Below are positions 11,263 to 23,200 of a stretch of DNA of 64,000 nt, piece after piece (position 1 is the first letter of the stretch; the number at the start of each line of letters is the position of its first letter). Below the pieces are notes generated by a model. It ran no database searches. It had not been told where the DNA came from and was given only the letters and a program-made list of their open reading frames with translations. This DNA is from Distichodus sexfasciatus (taxonomy: Eukaryota; Chordata; Actinopteri; Characiformes; Distichodontidae). The stretch is taken from NCBI GenBank assembly GCA_032718565.1, contig JAVGVS010000010.1, forward strand, positions 3,476,318-3,540,317, in the 5' to 3' direction. A program made the translations under genes and the position numbers.

Positions 11263-12043
11263 CATAACACACAAGCACAAAGCCTGGAGGAGAGGCAAGC
11301 GTTGTCTTGCCCTACAGTTGCTCTTGGTCTTGATTTTAATCAGAATATCTAATAGGTAAGAGGCAGGAGGTGCGCATTGTAAATTAATAGGATTTACTAG
11401 ATGAGCTTGAGTCAGTGCCACTTTGCCCCTGCCCCCTCCTGACGCACTCACATACACATACACACATGCTGCGATGCCTTGCCTGTCAATTACATTCTCG
11501 CTGAGCGAGAAACGGCTGTGACTTCATCAACTGGCAGTGTGCGCCAGCCTCCGCCTCGTTCTGCTTTGTGTGACATGCTAAAAACGTGCCATATCACAGT
11601 GACACTGAGCACCAGCTAAGCAGCGAGCGGGCAGAACCGAGTCTCCCTAATTCGTAAGAAAAAGTCCACCTTACAAGGAGCTAGGGACCTACATGCTCAC
11701 ACTTGCACATACACACACACTTTCAAGACACTTTTGCACTTTTTTTGAGAAACTGATTCAGGTGTGATGGATGGCAGCATAATGTCAAGGATGGCAAAGT
11801 TTCTGCTTTGATATCTGAATCAAAGACTGCACTGGAAATCACAGGCAGATGGAATTACTCGTGAGGTAGAAGTAGGGGAAAAATGAACAAAAACTATCTG
11901 AGGAAAAAATATGATATTCTGACTTGGAAAGATGCAAATGGTCTCCTGGGTTGCATTTACAGTAGATACAGATTGATTCCTGAAGGTTTTGTGTTTAAGG
12001 TTTGAGTTGTCAAACAAAGAGGAAAAACTTCAGCTCTGAACTT
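11263..12043. other. Unique non-coding DNA
   Basis: No repeat family or gene recognised; short CA-rich patches lie at about 11447-11465 and 11706-11722. The part at about 11480-11670 has balanced composition with several CpGs. Confidence 0.45.
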
Positions 12044-12660
12044 TAGAGCCTGTGTCCACCAAATGTGTTTTTTGCTCTGAGAGCTGTCAAAACCTCACGT
12101 CCAGAGCACTTTCTCAGCGCTTGTTGTTGCTAAGTTATGAAAAGTGTCAACAGGCACTTCCACGTTCATTCCTATTTCATGTAAATTGTAACATGTTCCA
12201 TGAGAACGATGGTTTAGCCAACAAGATTTTGCAGAGAAATCTTGGCATTAGCGGCAACGTTTGAACTAGATACTTACATGTCTTCGAGACATAGAGATTG
12301 CGTGCATGAGATAAACCATCCAAGAAAACAGCTTGGAGAGTACCACTAATTAGGGGTTTGGTCACATAATTGTAGTTTTTTGCCTTGCCAAGCTTCTCCA
12401 GCTGCTCCAGATAAGGCGCCATTTGTAGTAAGTTCTTGACTGTATATGTCCCACCCCTTCCTCGATTTTGATTGGCTACCAAGAGAAAAGTGACATTGAC
12501 GAGCCCAGTGCTGTTCTAAAAGTTGAATGGATTTCAACTTGATGCTCTCTGAGTCTTGTGGTAAAAAAAAAGTCTCCACCCACATTTTGTTTTTCTGCTG
12601 AAGGCACCTAAAGGTCTGACTGCTGAAGCTCATTAGATTGGTATTAAAAATAGACACTGC
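12044..12660. mobile_element. Probable decayed DNA transposon
   Basis: The left part (AGAGCCTGTGTCCACC, then TTTTTTGCTCTGAGAG and CAGCGCTTGTTGTTGCTA) resembles the start of a DNA-transposon family I recall from other fish. The right part ends near AAATAGACACTGCCAGTG. Clear inverted termini or a target duplication are not visible, so the boundaries and class are uncertain. Confidence 0.4.
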
Positions 12661-12779
12661 CAGTGTAAAAAAATGTCCTTATTCTCTCATTACAACCATG
12701 CAGCATTTAGCGCAACATCTAACTTTCCAAAGAGCAAATCACTTTTTACTTGACTAAGCTGCAGAAAAAGCAGGTATGG
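12661..12779. other. Unique spacer
   Basis: Nothing recognised. Confidence 0.4.
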
Positions 12780-13230
12780 AAGGAACAAGAGTAAAGGAGG
12801 GGGAGAGCATAATAGCCTTCCACTTGCATTTCCCCAGTACTTTGACCCCATATCTGTGGAGGCCAAGAACCTTACGCCAACCCCTATATATTTACATCTG
12901 ATCCTCCTCCCCCGGGGTCGGTGAAAGGGGAAATTACTTTCGCGAACCCGAGAGCCGAAGCGGCTCAGATGCAGGAGGGCTTTTAGTGCAGCTTTTTTGT
13001 GTGTGTTTGCTGTAGAAATCCATTTTTTAGACTAGTCCTTCAGCCCTCTCGCCACACGAGGCTGCGTGTGTGCTATCTGGCCTGGCATGCGTAGGGTCAG
13101 GAGGGAATTAGCCTCGTTGTTTCCTGCGTCCTTCGACCGGACCACTTCAGTTTGTTGGAATTCATCAGCTTCCGCAAGGCTTTTTTTTGTATGGTGTTGG
13201 CCTGAACACTGCGCCCCTCGCTGGTAAGCC
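12780..13230. promoter_or_regulatory. GC-rich unique block, candidate regulatory element
   Basis: This stretch stands out by GC content and many retained CpGs (CCCCCGGGGTCGG at about 12910, TTCGCGAACCCGAGAGCCG at about 12940, GTCCTTCGACCGGACC at about 13129). It also has a TATATATTTA run at about 12883. No coding frame of note crosses it. It could be a conserved enhancer or an unmethylated CpG patch with promoter activity. I see no exon downstream to support a promoter. Confidence 0.3.
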
Positions 13231-13813
13231 GCTCCTCTGGCCTCTCATGCCCTCCAGCCTGCTTTTAGCATTAATGTTGTTTGTCCAGTCCAAGCTGGCT
13301 GCCTACGTCTAGTCTCCAACTGCTTGGAAAGAGGTTTCTGGAAATAATGGAAAGCGGAGGTTACTGCTGCACTGAGGACAGTGCCTTGGCATGTGGGCCA
13401 AAAAAGCACCCACGTATAGAGTACAAGTCTGTAATAAAACTGCATTAAAATCTAGGATAAAGTTTTATATGAATATGTTTAAATGTTGCTCATATTTCTG
13501 AATGGATGACAGTCATGCTACAATATAATAGAATGTAGGTACTATGGAAGATGAAGTTAAGAAATTAATCCATTACAATTTTTATATATAATTATTACTA
13601 TTTTATTAGATGAAGTCACAATAACCACATTGTTGATTTTCCTGGCACATGACATGCTCTTTTAACCATGGTATGTGATGAAAACTAGCTTAGACTAATT
13701 ATACTTCCAACAAACTTACAATTTGTCATTTTGTCTGTAGAACAAATCTGGTAAAACCTCCTGAGATTTATTATGTTGAATATTTTGATGCATGAATAAC
13801 TAGCAACTGTGCA
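13231..13813. other. Unique non-coding DNA
   Basis: AT-rich beyond about 13440; nothing recognised. Confidence 0.4.
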
Positions 13814-14010
13814 GGGGTGCGTTTCACAAAAACATAGTTGCCAACATATTGCTAACTACATTAGCAACACTATGTTAGCTGCTAATTTATACTGTTACTT
13901 GCTAATGTAAACTATGTTAGTTGCTAATGTACACTATGTTAGTTGCTAACGTAAACTATGTTAGTTGTTAACGTACACTATGTTAGTTGCTAATGAACAC
14001 TATGTTACCT
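13814..14010 (+). repeat. Dispersed element carrying a 22-bp minisatellite
   Basis: It begins with GGGTGCGTTTCACAAAA, a relative of the GCGTTTCCCAAAA terminus seen on many fish repeats. It runs into about seven tandem units of roughly 22 bp at 13869-14008. The core unit is ACTATGTTAGTTGCTAATGT with variants (ACGTAC, ACGTAA, GTTGTTAACG). A related element lies in the opposite orientation at 20807-20918. Confidence 0.85.
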
Positions 14011-14206
14011 GCTGTAATGTGCAATAGCTGTAAATGCAGCCTGCTCAGCACATAAAATTAAGATTCCACCCTGCTTAAAACCCAAGTCTACACCTCTAGC
14101 TTCATGACTGTCCAACAGCAACAATGCTTTAAGCAAGACTAAAAACGGCAGAACTGTCTGAACTTGGTTTTATAGCTACAGTCTACAGGCATGATGAAAA
14201 TGGGGA
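14011..14206. other. Unique spacer
   Basis: Nothing recognised. Confidence 0.4.
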
Positions 14207-14424
14207 ATAACATTTACTTTATCCACAGATTTGAAAGTAACAGGTAACTAGAACCTTGATGGAAATCTAGTGAAGTAAAAAGTATGGTATTTGTCTTTCA
14301 AATGTAGTGAAGTAAAAGTCATAAGTTTCCCAAAACAAATACTATTCAAGTGAAGTACAGATACTTGAAAACTGTACTTAAGTACACCACGCAAGTAAAT
14401 GTACTTAGTTACTGTCCACCTCTG
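14207..14424 (-). mobile_element. Decayed MITE with CAGAGGTGGACAG terminus
   Basis: Read on the minus strand the element starts at 14424 with CAGAGGTGGACAGTAACTAA, then GTACATTTACTTGCG and repeated GTACTTAAGTAC / AGTATCTGTACTTCAC words. This is a terminus and internal style I know from fish hAT-like MITEs. The far end near 14207 is degraded and no matching inverted end is visible. Confidence 0.6.
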
Positions 14425-17400
14425 GCTAAAATACTAAATAAAATAAGTATCATTCAAATGATGTAAAACTCATTATGTATTGTGTAATTTAGACATATAC
14501 TGTAACTAAACCAGAAGAGTGAACACAATAATGTATATTAAATATGCAGTGTTGTGCATATAGAAAGCATGTACTTTGAGCAGATCTACTCCATTTGGAC
14601 TGATTCTATCCCGTGCTCTTTTTCTATACAACTTCCTATTCCATTGTTCTTCTATTGCCTATGGTAATTTTAGTAATTAGTACCTTCAGAAGCATTTACA
14701 TTTGCCCTGTAAAAACATTTTGATACCCATCTGACATAACTACACAATGTGTATTTTATTAACCAATAGCAGCTGCACCAGAGGATATTTAACTGCTTAT
14801 TTGGAGAAACACACACTCAACCTTACATGAGAGAGACAAGCTTTAACAAGCATTATGGTATTTAGTTGCATTCTGAATCCCGGTGGTTATGAGTTGTTTG
14901 CATGCATATGGGATTTTTTCTGCTCTCATTTTGGTTATGTGCTTTAACACATTCTGCATTTTAGGACAATTGAAAATTTATATGCAAAGCATCAGCAGGG
15001 GACCATTATGTCTGCACTCTCCATGGCCAGATATTGACAATTCTTATTTTTTTCATGCAGGAATCATGAATATTTCATCAAGGGTGTTCAGAACACAGGC
15101 ACAGTGTGTCTCTTGGCTTGTGTGCAGATCTTGCTGTGATCCTCAATCTTGACTCCACCAACCTCAGCTGTGAAACATAGACTTAAGGTTACATTTCATC
15201 TTTTGTTTTGCCGGCGTAGCTATGACTTGTACATTCACAAAGACGTCAACCACATATCAACATATACAATACAGTTCCAATAAGTCACAGTGGAGCCAAA
15301 GAGAATTTTTTCCCCCAGTAGGCTTGTAATATTATTCATGTCACATTTTTATACTATGGACAGATAACAGATTGAAGACACTTTCACAAACCTGTATAGA
15401 AGGTACACATACCACATATTGGATTAACGTATCTGAAATAGTTCATTATCCATCTTGATTCACAGACATGACAACGAAAATTGAGAGCTGAGGCTTGATG
15501 CGACAGTGGTGCCGTCATGTCCTGATGAGTTGAGCCTATAAGCAGCTCTCGCAGGAGCAGGCAGCCCAGTACCAGTGACAAATTTCAATACAATATAGAC
15601 ACCTGGAATTGCTGAGCTTCAATAAGCTATCCAGTTGCTATCCCATCAATCCTTCACTAACAGACAGGGACGATATCGACTCGACCATAATATTTGTCTC
15701 GACACATCCCCAGGATCATTTCCCTACAATCCATAGTACTCTAATTGAGATGTGAATAATGTTTATTAGCTCTATTTTCAAAGCATGTCCTTAGAGTTAA
15801 GGCAGAAATACTCACAGGTGGTTTTGAAGATTGGTGTACAAACGACCTGAAACTTCCAAAAGTAGAGATTTCTTACAATGAGCAAAAGATTCATCACCCA
15901 TTACAATACTGAGTAAAAGTACTGAGATCTCCAATAATAGCAGTACTCAAGTGTTGAAAATCTTCACCAGTAAGGTCAAAATAATATTGGCTCTAAATGC
16001 CTCATATCAAAGAAACAGTTGTCACTAATCACTAATTTCGAGTGAATATGAACATTGTTACATAGGTAAAATTAAGTCTCAAAGTGGTGAAAATACAGGC
16101 GGTACGTTCTATGCTTGGATCCTGTAGTCGTGTTGGCTCAAATCACTGAAGCTCCACCCACTACTACAGAGCCCCTACCCATCGAATGAAAAATACATGC
16201 ATGCACAAGCACTGTTTAAAAAGATCACTCTAAAGTCATTCAAGTAAAACTGTGTACATTTTTACCTTGTTGTGCCTTTTCAATATTCGCTGAAGGAATG
16301 AGAGAGTTGATAGATTAGAGCAGAGAGTTTGCTAGCAGATTTAGCAGTTTACCATGCATTACGCCACTGCTATAATTAACATCTGAGTTAGCTCATACGG
16401 ATCAGCTGTGTGTTCTCATGCATTCGCTAATCATTTGGAGTTCTTTAAAACATGCACGTCATATTTTACTGTTTATGACAAAAGAAAATAGGTAACCACT
16501 TGGTGGTTCAATGGCAGATGCCATTGAGGTAATGGAGATATTAGGAACTGCTTCGGACTTAGCATATGACAGACAAAATTGCCCAGACTAGCAGGTAGGC
16601 TACTGACGCTATGAAGTACATAGCATTATACACCGTGGAAGTTGGAATTATTTTGGTTTGTTAATATGAACTGTATGTACCCTGAAAAGGATTAAGCGGT
16701 ATAGCAAATGAATGAACAAAAGAATATGGATTGTAATACATTGCAGTGTACATTTTGTACAACAATTAAAGACATCAGAACAGATTGCAACCTGTAACAT
16801 TATGGCCAGATTTCTAATGAGTACTTCTGAGAGTACTATTAAAAGTTAATAGTGTGTAAGAGTGTATTTTTGGTTTTGAAACAAAATGGGTTTTTTTGTT
16901 TTGGATTTGATTCAACACAATAAAACCAAACAGCCCATTGCCAAGTTTGTGCTCCTGTCCTAACAGAGTTACTAATTGGATGTCACATTTTACAGCTTTG
17001 CTTGCTTATATTTGGCTGCATACAGTATGACAAGCCCAATCAATAGTACTTTCTTGAATTAAATGTTTAATTAAGCAACAGAATGATAGTGTTTCAAATC
17101 AATAATTTAATTGCTGAGAGACCCCTTTCTCAATTAGCAGTTTGTCCATCAATTTTCAATGTATGTCGCATATATGCTTGTTAGTGTGGTTGTCTTAAAT
17201 ATACTGACTTTAGCAAAATGTTACAAAGTAAAATTGTGATTTTGTTTTAATTTCTTCTTAACGTAATTCAAAAAGCAACAAACTGCTCAGAGCATTTAGA
17301 ATGGGAAAGCAACAGTTCTGGCACCAGAAAGACAGAGATGCAAATAAATCCACTGGGCAGAAAACAGCTTTACATTTCCTTTGTGTTCTTTATTATCTGC

Positions 17401-17570
17401 TAGAGCGCTAAGCTGAGCACTGTCCTGCTATGGGGGAAAATGTTTATTCCCACCAATTGGCAAATGACTAAGGCACAAGCCTCCATCCATAAAGTGTGCA
17501 GAAAATGGCTTTTTCACCAGTAAAATGATTGTTAATGGGCAGAAGCAAGCACATAGACTATAAATATAGA
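14425..17570. other. Unique AT-rich non-coding DNA (3.1 kb)
   Basis: No gene, RNA or clear repeat. A weak GTAAAAGTACT similarity to the MITE at 14207 occurs near 15911. The block at about 16090-16200 (TGGATCCTGTAGTCG, CTCCACCCACTACTACAG) has transposon-like flavour but no defined ends. Confidence 0.45.
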
Positions 17571-17765
17571 GACACAGCCATGTCCTGTTATTTTTGTAAA
17601 GTACTTCAAATGACTCCCATTATTACTAGATCTAAATAAAACCTCACCTACACCCAACACTAACCACACCCTCACTAACAAAAAGGAAATCATTTGATTT
17701 TTTGTCCACTAAAGCTGGGCACATTTTCCCCCTATAAGAATAAATCTTCACTAAGAAACAAATAT
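17571..17765 (+). repeat. Diverged copy of the (CA)n-associated repeat
   Basis: It aligns in order with 10967-11140: TCCTGTTATTTTTGTAAAG, ACTCCCATTATTACTAGA, CACCTACACCCAACACTAACC, then GGGCACATTTTC. The flanking CA arrays are gone, leaving only ACACAG at the left. This is an older copy than those at 10911 and 52333. Confidence 0.65.
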
Positions 17766-17934
17766 CAGGCAAATTTAGCTTAATGTCACTGAGTGGATCT
17801 TAGCAAGTGGCTCCAGCAACGACTCGAGATTCGAAAGCGTCCTTTGGACTATTTTTATATCTTAACCTCTTTAAAATTGATTAATTAATAATTAATCTTG
17901 AACTAATGTTTACTTGGGTATTAAATGTTAATGC
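17766..17934. other. Unique AT-rich spacer
   Basis: Contains TTAATTAATAATTAATC at about 17880-17897; nothing else recognised. Confidence 0.35.
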
Positions 17935-18126
17935 ACCCCGGTCGCGCAGAGGAGGATGGGGTCCTCTTCCGAGTATTGGTTCCTCTCAAGGTTTCTTCTT
18001 GCTATAGGGAGTTTCTTCTTGCCACTGTCACCTCAGGCTTGCTTGTTGGGCATTTGGTCCGGTTATATGTAAAGCACTTTGTGACAATGACTCTTGTTAA
18101 GAGCGCTATATAAATAAAATTGAACT
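17935..18126 (+). mobile_element. LINE-type 3' tail (L2-like), 5' truncated
   Basis: The segment holds CGGTCGCGCAGAGGAGGATG, GGTTCCTCTCAAGGTTTC, GGGAGTTTCTTCTTGCC, AAAGCACTTTGTGACAATG and the terminal AGAGCGCTATATAAATAAAA. I recognise this as the 3' end of a fish non-LTR retrotransposon family. The GCGCTATATAAATAAA ending is of the L2/CR1 kind used as the reverse-transcriptase recognition tail. No coding part remains, as expected for a 5'-truncated copy. The exact clade is uncertain. Confidence 0.7.
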
Positions 18127-18830
18127 ACTTGAATTGACAGTCATGTTTTCAACAAATACATAAAATATCACACACATGTGAGAGTTTAAATGTGTGTATT
18201 CTTATACTAAACCATAACATCTGCAACTGCAAGACACATGCACACACAGACATACACGCAACTGTATTTAAGTAGACACTCAATTCACCAACCTTACAAT
18301 TCACCAATACTTACAAACCACAGTTCTGCAGAAATTTCAGCTAATGGCTCTCAAAAGCTATTGGCAAAATCCATTCATTGCCACAGCACTCCAACGAGGC
18401 AGTGCTTAAAGTCAAACCCTGTGGGGGCCCGTTGTGTAACAAGACACTGTCGTCACAGAGGCCTCCAAATGGGCTCCGTTCAGCATGGAGTGTAGCTAAA
18501 ACACAGACACCTTGGTGGTTTTATGTTGTTTGAAAGGATGTGTCCGGCTGGATGGTTTTTGTTCATGTGACATAGAGACCAGCATTCCGTCTTCTCCTCA
18601 CACATTGTTTAGTACTTCTCACCAATGAAGAACTCACCCAGGGTTTTTAACTGACTATGAGGACTGGGAGGTAGAATTTCAGAATTAGCCCCTAAGAAAA
18701 AGGTGCTTTTAAGGAAAAGTAAACAAATTAACTTTAAAAAACTGAAATGAGTGTAAGAATATATAATCTCAGCAGGTTAGTAGTTGTAGTAATTTTAGTC
18801 AGTGGAGGAGTCTCACAAAAATAGCAAGAC
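18127..18830. other. Unique non-coding DNA
   Basis: No repeat or gene recognised. Confidence 0.4.
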
Positions 18831-19042
18831 GGGCAGATGGATGTGATCGTAATGTTCGAATCCTAGAAGCGGTAAAGGTACCACTGAGGTACTCATGACT
18901 AAGCACTGCTCCCTGGGCGCTGCCCATGTCAGCTGCCCACTGCTCTTTCACAGATGGGTCAAATGCAGACGTCACATTTCATTGTGGTGAACTGCGTGCT
19001 GTGCTGTGGTTTGTCACAATAACAAATAATCACTCAATTTTA
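18831..19042 (+). mobile_element. SINE-B, sense, decayed head
   Basis: The head is eroded (GGCAGATGG...CGTAATGTTCGAATCC, a B-box-like GTTCGAATC). The body is well kept: GGTAAAGGTACCACTGAGG, TGCTCCCTGGGCGCTGCCC, GATGGGTCAAATGCAGACG, CACATTTCATTGTGGTG, GTGCTGTGCTGTGG, ending AACAAATAATCACTCAATTT. This is the tRNA-headed SINE family I know from many teleosts. Confidence 0.88.
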
Positions 19043-20712
19043 AAAAAAGATCAAATAAATTAAAAATAAAAATAAATTTGTTGATTGTTGTGGCTTTTTT
19101 GAATGTGAGGCCAGGTCTTTATAAGAATAGATGTTTTCATAGTAAAAACTAAAAGAGTAAAATAATTTGGTTAAGGTTCTGAGAAGACATCACCAAGATA
19201 ACAAGGCCGTGGTTGTTTCAAAAACTATGCAGTGCAAAGAAACCCAAAGGGTATTATAACAATAAGGGATAATTAATACCAGAAAAGGGGCTGTTGAGAG
19301 GACAGGGGAGGGGGAATAAATATATGAAAACTTGACTCATGAGGGTATATTATGAGACTGCCACAAGTCAGCCGAGCTACTGTGACAGGCATTAAGAATT
19401 AATGATTCCTTTATGACAAGTAAATCAATATATTTACTAGCCTTCTTAATGTGTTGTCAGTCATTGTGGAGCTCTTTGGCAGCTGCCTGACAATTCATTT
19501 TCACTTCCACTGTTTTTCTGCTGCATATCTCAGACCCATGAACCTTTTTAGTAGAATAAACTTGTATACAACCTGGCCATAATCTGACTGATATCATTCA
19601 CATATCAGTGTTTCTCTATCCCGGTTCGTGGCATGGTCAACATGCCAGAAAATGTGGAACTCTTTAGCTGATATAAAGTTGCACTGACCCTGATAGGAAC
19701 GTGGCAAGGTCTGGAGAACATTGGTGTACATCTGTAAAACACAGCAGCAGCATGTTGAGGTTGTATGAGGCACAGAAGCATTCCGGTATCAGTAGACGGA
19801 TATGCAAGAATATCCATAAGTAAATCATTTCACTGGTCACATCCTGACCCATTATCCCAAACTACACACGAACATAATATATGTATAAAGTCCGTATTCC
19901 TGGCTGTGTAGACAGTGAGTGTAGGCACAAATTCGGTGTTTCCACTAAAATGGATTTTTGAGTGTCAGTATGTAGACCTGTGGATGAGAACTGTGGCAAC
20001 ATTCTGACATGTTTTTGAAACATAAGTTTGGTATTTTATGAGTAAATCTCAACTTTTTTTTTACATCGTTTTGTCCTCATCCCTGATACTCACATCACAT
20101 TGTGTCTCTCTTACCTGAGCTATTTTTTGTTAATTAAAGATGGCTGTTTGAACGTGTAATTATTTGACATTTTTGCAAATCAGTTTTATGTGAAATATTT
20201 TCTTGAATAACATATGCTAGAGACAAAATTATTAAAAACAAAAAGGAGCCCTTCATGTCAGAAGTGGACACACTACATGCATTCCCAAGCTAGTGAGTTG
20301 GGGAATGGTGAAGAGGGACAGCATGTGAGCTGCTATACATGCTGGATGCGGAACAGGTGACAACCGTACGTAAAACATATATAGTAACCAGAACTATCCA
20401 TAACTATAAGCACTGACTTGATTTTCAAATTCAATACTAGCAACTAGCGCAACTGGACACAATCATTCACACTAGAGTATTTAAAAATAATATTGATGTG
20501 CATTAAATTTTGGCATTAAAATGTTGCTTGTTTGTCTTTATAATGCAGATGGATAGCATATGAGTTTCTTAGTGTAACCGTTAAATTTAAACCTGAGTGA
20601 GGACAGAGGTTGAGCAAATCAGCATTGATCAAGGCCTGAACCAGCATAAGAATATACAATTTATAATTTAACTATTTATCTACTTGTCATTGTCACTGAT
20701 GGGAATAATAAA
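19043..20712. other. Unique AT-rich non-coding DNA
   Basis: No gene or dispersed repeat recognised over 1.7 kb. Confidence 0.45.
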
Positions 20713-20806
20713 CAGTGTTACTAACGGCGTTATCTTTTTTTAGTAACGGGTAATGTAATTATTTAATTTTCCCATTGTTACAACGCTGTTACCGTTACTA
20801 ACAGTG
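20713..20806. mobile_element. Short MITE with ACAGTGTTACTAAC-type ends
   Basis: The left end reads AACAGTGTTACTAACGGCG and the right end GTTACCGTTACTAACAGTG. Inverted comparison of the outer 14 bases gives 12 matches. Inside lies TTTTTTTAGTAACGGGTAAT. I recognise the family from other fish, where it behaves as a hAT-like MITE. At about 95 bp it is a very short copy. Confidence 0.65.
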
Positions 20807-20918
20807 TACATTAGACGCTAACATGTTGTACATTAGCAACTAACAAAGTGTTGCTAACATAGTGTTGCTAATGTAGTTAGCAATACGTTAGCAACTATCC
20901 TTTTGGGAAATGCAGCCC
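20807..20918 (-). repeat. Element related to 13814-14010, opposite strand
   Basis: It holds units of GTACATTAGCAACTAAC and GTGTTGCTAACATA. It ends GCAACTATCCTTTTGGGAAA-TGCAGCC, the complement of the GTTTCNCAAAA terminus at 13820. It directly abuts the MITE at 20713-20806, making a compound repeat. Confidence 0.75.
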
Positions 20919-22145
20919 AGGCTCTCTCATGTCTTTAATTCTTTTCTTTGGTGGGAGGAGGGGCAAAACAAATGAATATGTGATGATGATTGGCTGAGTA
21001 AGAGTAAAATTTCATGGTAAGCCAGTCAGAGGCAGAGTAGGGCGGGTGTTCACACACAAACACACACACACACAACTGACCAAGAGACACACAGATAATT
21101 CTAAAGTAACGTTTTCAAACCGGAAATACAGACATTACTGTTCCCCTCACCGAGATAACGGTCGGTTGTAAACGATTCTAATCTCATGAAGCACCTCTCA
21201 TCACATGCTTCCATTTCCATCCAAATTCTTTGACATATTTGAACATTTGTAAAAATGTAATTGTCACAGATGGATAAAGGTAATTGTCCATTTAACTTAC
21301 TTATAAATTCTTTCATAAATAGAAGGCTTTTGGCACATTGGTGTTTGCAGAAAGGATTATATTTAGAGTCATGCAGGGCTGTCAAGCAGTATGTGCTGCA
21401 CATTTGAGGTTGTGCCTCAGCATCTTAGTGTTCATGTTGGGAATTCATGGTTCTGTTAAATATTTTAAGGAAACAGTTAGGTTCTGAAAAAGCAAAGCAT
21501 CTCCACACAACACATAAAGTTTGACTTTTCTGTTCTCCTAGTGTGATGTTACTTTAACTCCAGCTTTTTTTAAACTGGAAACTTTTTCTCAACAAGTCTG
21601 TTGGTTCTTAAGGACATTTTTGCCTTTAGGTTACTCTTGTTCAGTGGTCTTTACTGGCCAGTGTCTTTCTATTAGTGAAACTATTCTGACATTATCACAT
21701 AAATAGCCTGTTTCTAAGCTAGATTTATTGACAAATTCCTCCCTCATACCTTTCAGACTTTATATTGATTGCAGCACAGCGTACTGCTTGATAAGACTTT
21801 TATTTCAAAGTTTGTATTGCTGAGAAGCTTCTTCTTAAGTGATGATCAGATTAAACAGGGCTGGCAGTAATCAAGCCTGAGTGTGTCTACTCTAATTAAA
21901 CCCATTTATCAGTTAGATTTGGTTAATTGCTAGATTGAGTAACTAAGATGGGAAATGACTTTTTCATATACAGGTGGTTGATCCTAAAAAAACAAACAAA
22001 CTTTGTCTTCGAGAAAGAAATGATCATGTCAAGTTGTAATACTGGTGTGTGTGTTATAAAAAATATAAAAACACAAACTAATAAATTATGCCAAATATTC
22101 AAAAATAAAAGTAAAAAAAGATTCATTTTATGATACTATATCCAT
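20919..22145. other. Unique non-coding DNA
   Basis: A short (CA)n lies at 21053-21074. No gene or dispersed repeat is recognised elsewhere. Confidence 0.45.
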
Positions 22146-23200
22146 AATAACATAATAATTACTAAACATGCGACAATACCACTTTTGTATGTCTGAGACG
22201 ATACTGATATTGTAAATTTGAAAATCCGATACAGTCTCTGAGTCTTTTTTAAATCGAAAATAATACTTTAAAAATGTCTGGACCTGTAACGGCAGGCAGG
22301 TGAACCCAAACGCAGAGTCAACAAAACCAGGTCGCTGGCACAGAATTAAATTGAGGAAAAACCGAGAGTTTATTTGAGCAAAGGTCAAAACCAGAAAACA
22401 CAGTCCACGGAGCAAACAAGTCCAAATCACCAGAAGCAGAGGGGTAATCCAAAAACAGAAAGCAAGGGTCAAAACAGAGACAGGCAAACCAAACGAACGC
22501 TCGGTAAGTAACACTAGGCATCACAGTACTTCGCAGAGAATGGGTGTAAACGAAGTGAAGTTCTTAAATACAGGTGACATGGATATGATTGGTTAAAATT
22601 CTGGTGACGCTGATCTGGTATTCTGTGGTAATTGTGAAGGTCTGGAACTGGAGTCCTGGTCAGATGGCCTTTCAGATGAGGTGGACTCCTCCCTCGGTCT
22701 GGGCTGGGATCTTACAGTACACATGCCTGAGATTATTCTGTTATTCTATTCTGTTTTTTCTAACTAAAACAATATAATAATTACACACCCATATGTTTAT
22801 GCTAAATTATTTATTATTAAAAAAATAGCATCTCAAAAATTATTTGTTTAAACAGAATTATGTAATTTTGTGACAGTCCCTAATCCTGCGATGCTAAAAT
22901 CATCAGGAACGCAGAGATTGTGAGCAAGAGCTTGTGTTGTTAAGGAAATAAAACAGTATGATTTGCTTTTTTGTTGCATTGCTTGTTCTACACGGTATCA
23001 TGTCAATATGTATGAATTAGCACGAATGTCAAACAATAAACCAGCTTTAGTGCCGTGTCCCATGTATAACAAATTGTGTGTGCACGCATTTTCAGATAAC
23101 CTCCATAGATCGGTCCAATGCCACCGATACCCGATGCAGCTATTCGAGTCGTTATCGGAACAATATCTGAACCACGTATCAGATTGGTGGCATCTTTAAC
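22146..23200. mobile_element. Decayed hAT-like transposon, split by an LTR
   Basis: The right part (23100-23195) has the CGGTCCAATGCCACCGATACC and TCGTTATCGGAACAATATC words of fish elements rich in CCGATA/TATCGG. The left part (22170-22250) has GAGACGATACTGATATTG and AAATCCGATACAG. The LTR-like unit at 22285-22716 sits between them. Exact ends are not visible, so both the class and the claim that this is one element are inferences. Confidence 0.4.
22285..22716 (-). mobile_element. Solo LTR-like unit, 432 bp
   Basis: The unit has TG...CA ends: TGTAACGGCAGG at 22285 and its far end GATCTTACA at 22716. On the minus strand it reads TGTAAGATCCCAGCCCAGAC ... TTTAAGAACTTC ... CAAATAAACTCTCGG ... 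CCTGCCGTTACA. That gives a TATTTAAG-type promoter word and an AATAAA polyadenylation word close to the 3' end, as in an LTR. A second copy lies at 55867-56266 on the plus strand. No internal coding region or second LTR is adjacent, so it is probably a solo LTR. No target duplication is apparent. A long non-autonomous element of another class is not excluded. Confidence 0.65.

Noticed and set aside
10231..11463. Several frames rich in HTHTHT or VCVCVC
   Set aside because: Translations of CA/TG dinucleotide arrays.
13869..14008. CRISPR-like direct repeats
   Set aside because: Units are contiguous without spacers and lie in an animal genome; it is a minisatellite.
17940..18113. 62-codon frame as a small gene
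   Set aside because: Coincides with the LINE-type 3' tail, which is a non-coding tail that recurs widely in fish genomes.
22128..22514. 128-codon minus-strand frame
   Set aside because: Lies across the LTR-like unit and decayed transposon sequence; no retroviral or transposase motif in its translation.
22285..22716. Endogenous retrovirus
   Set aside because: No gag, pol or env sequence, primer-binding site or second LTR adjacent; only an LTR-like unit remains.
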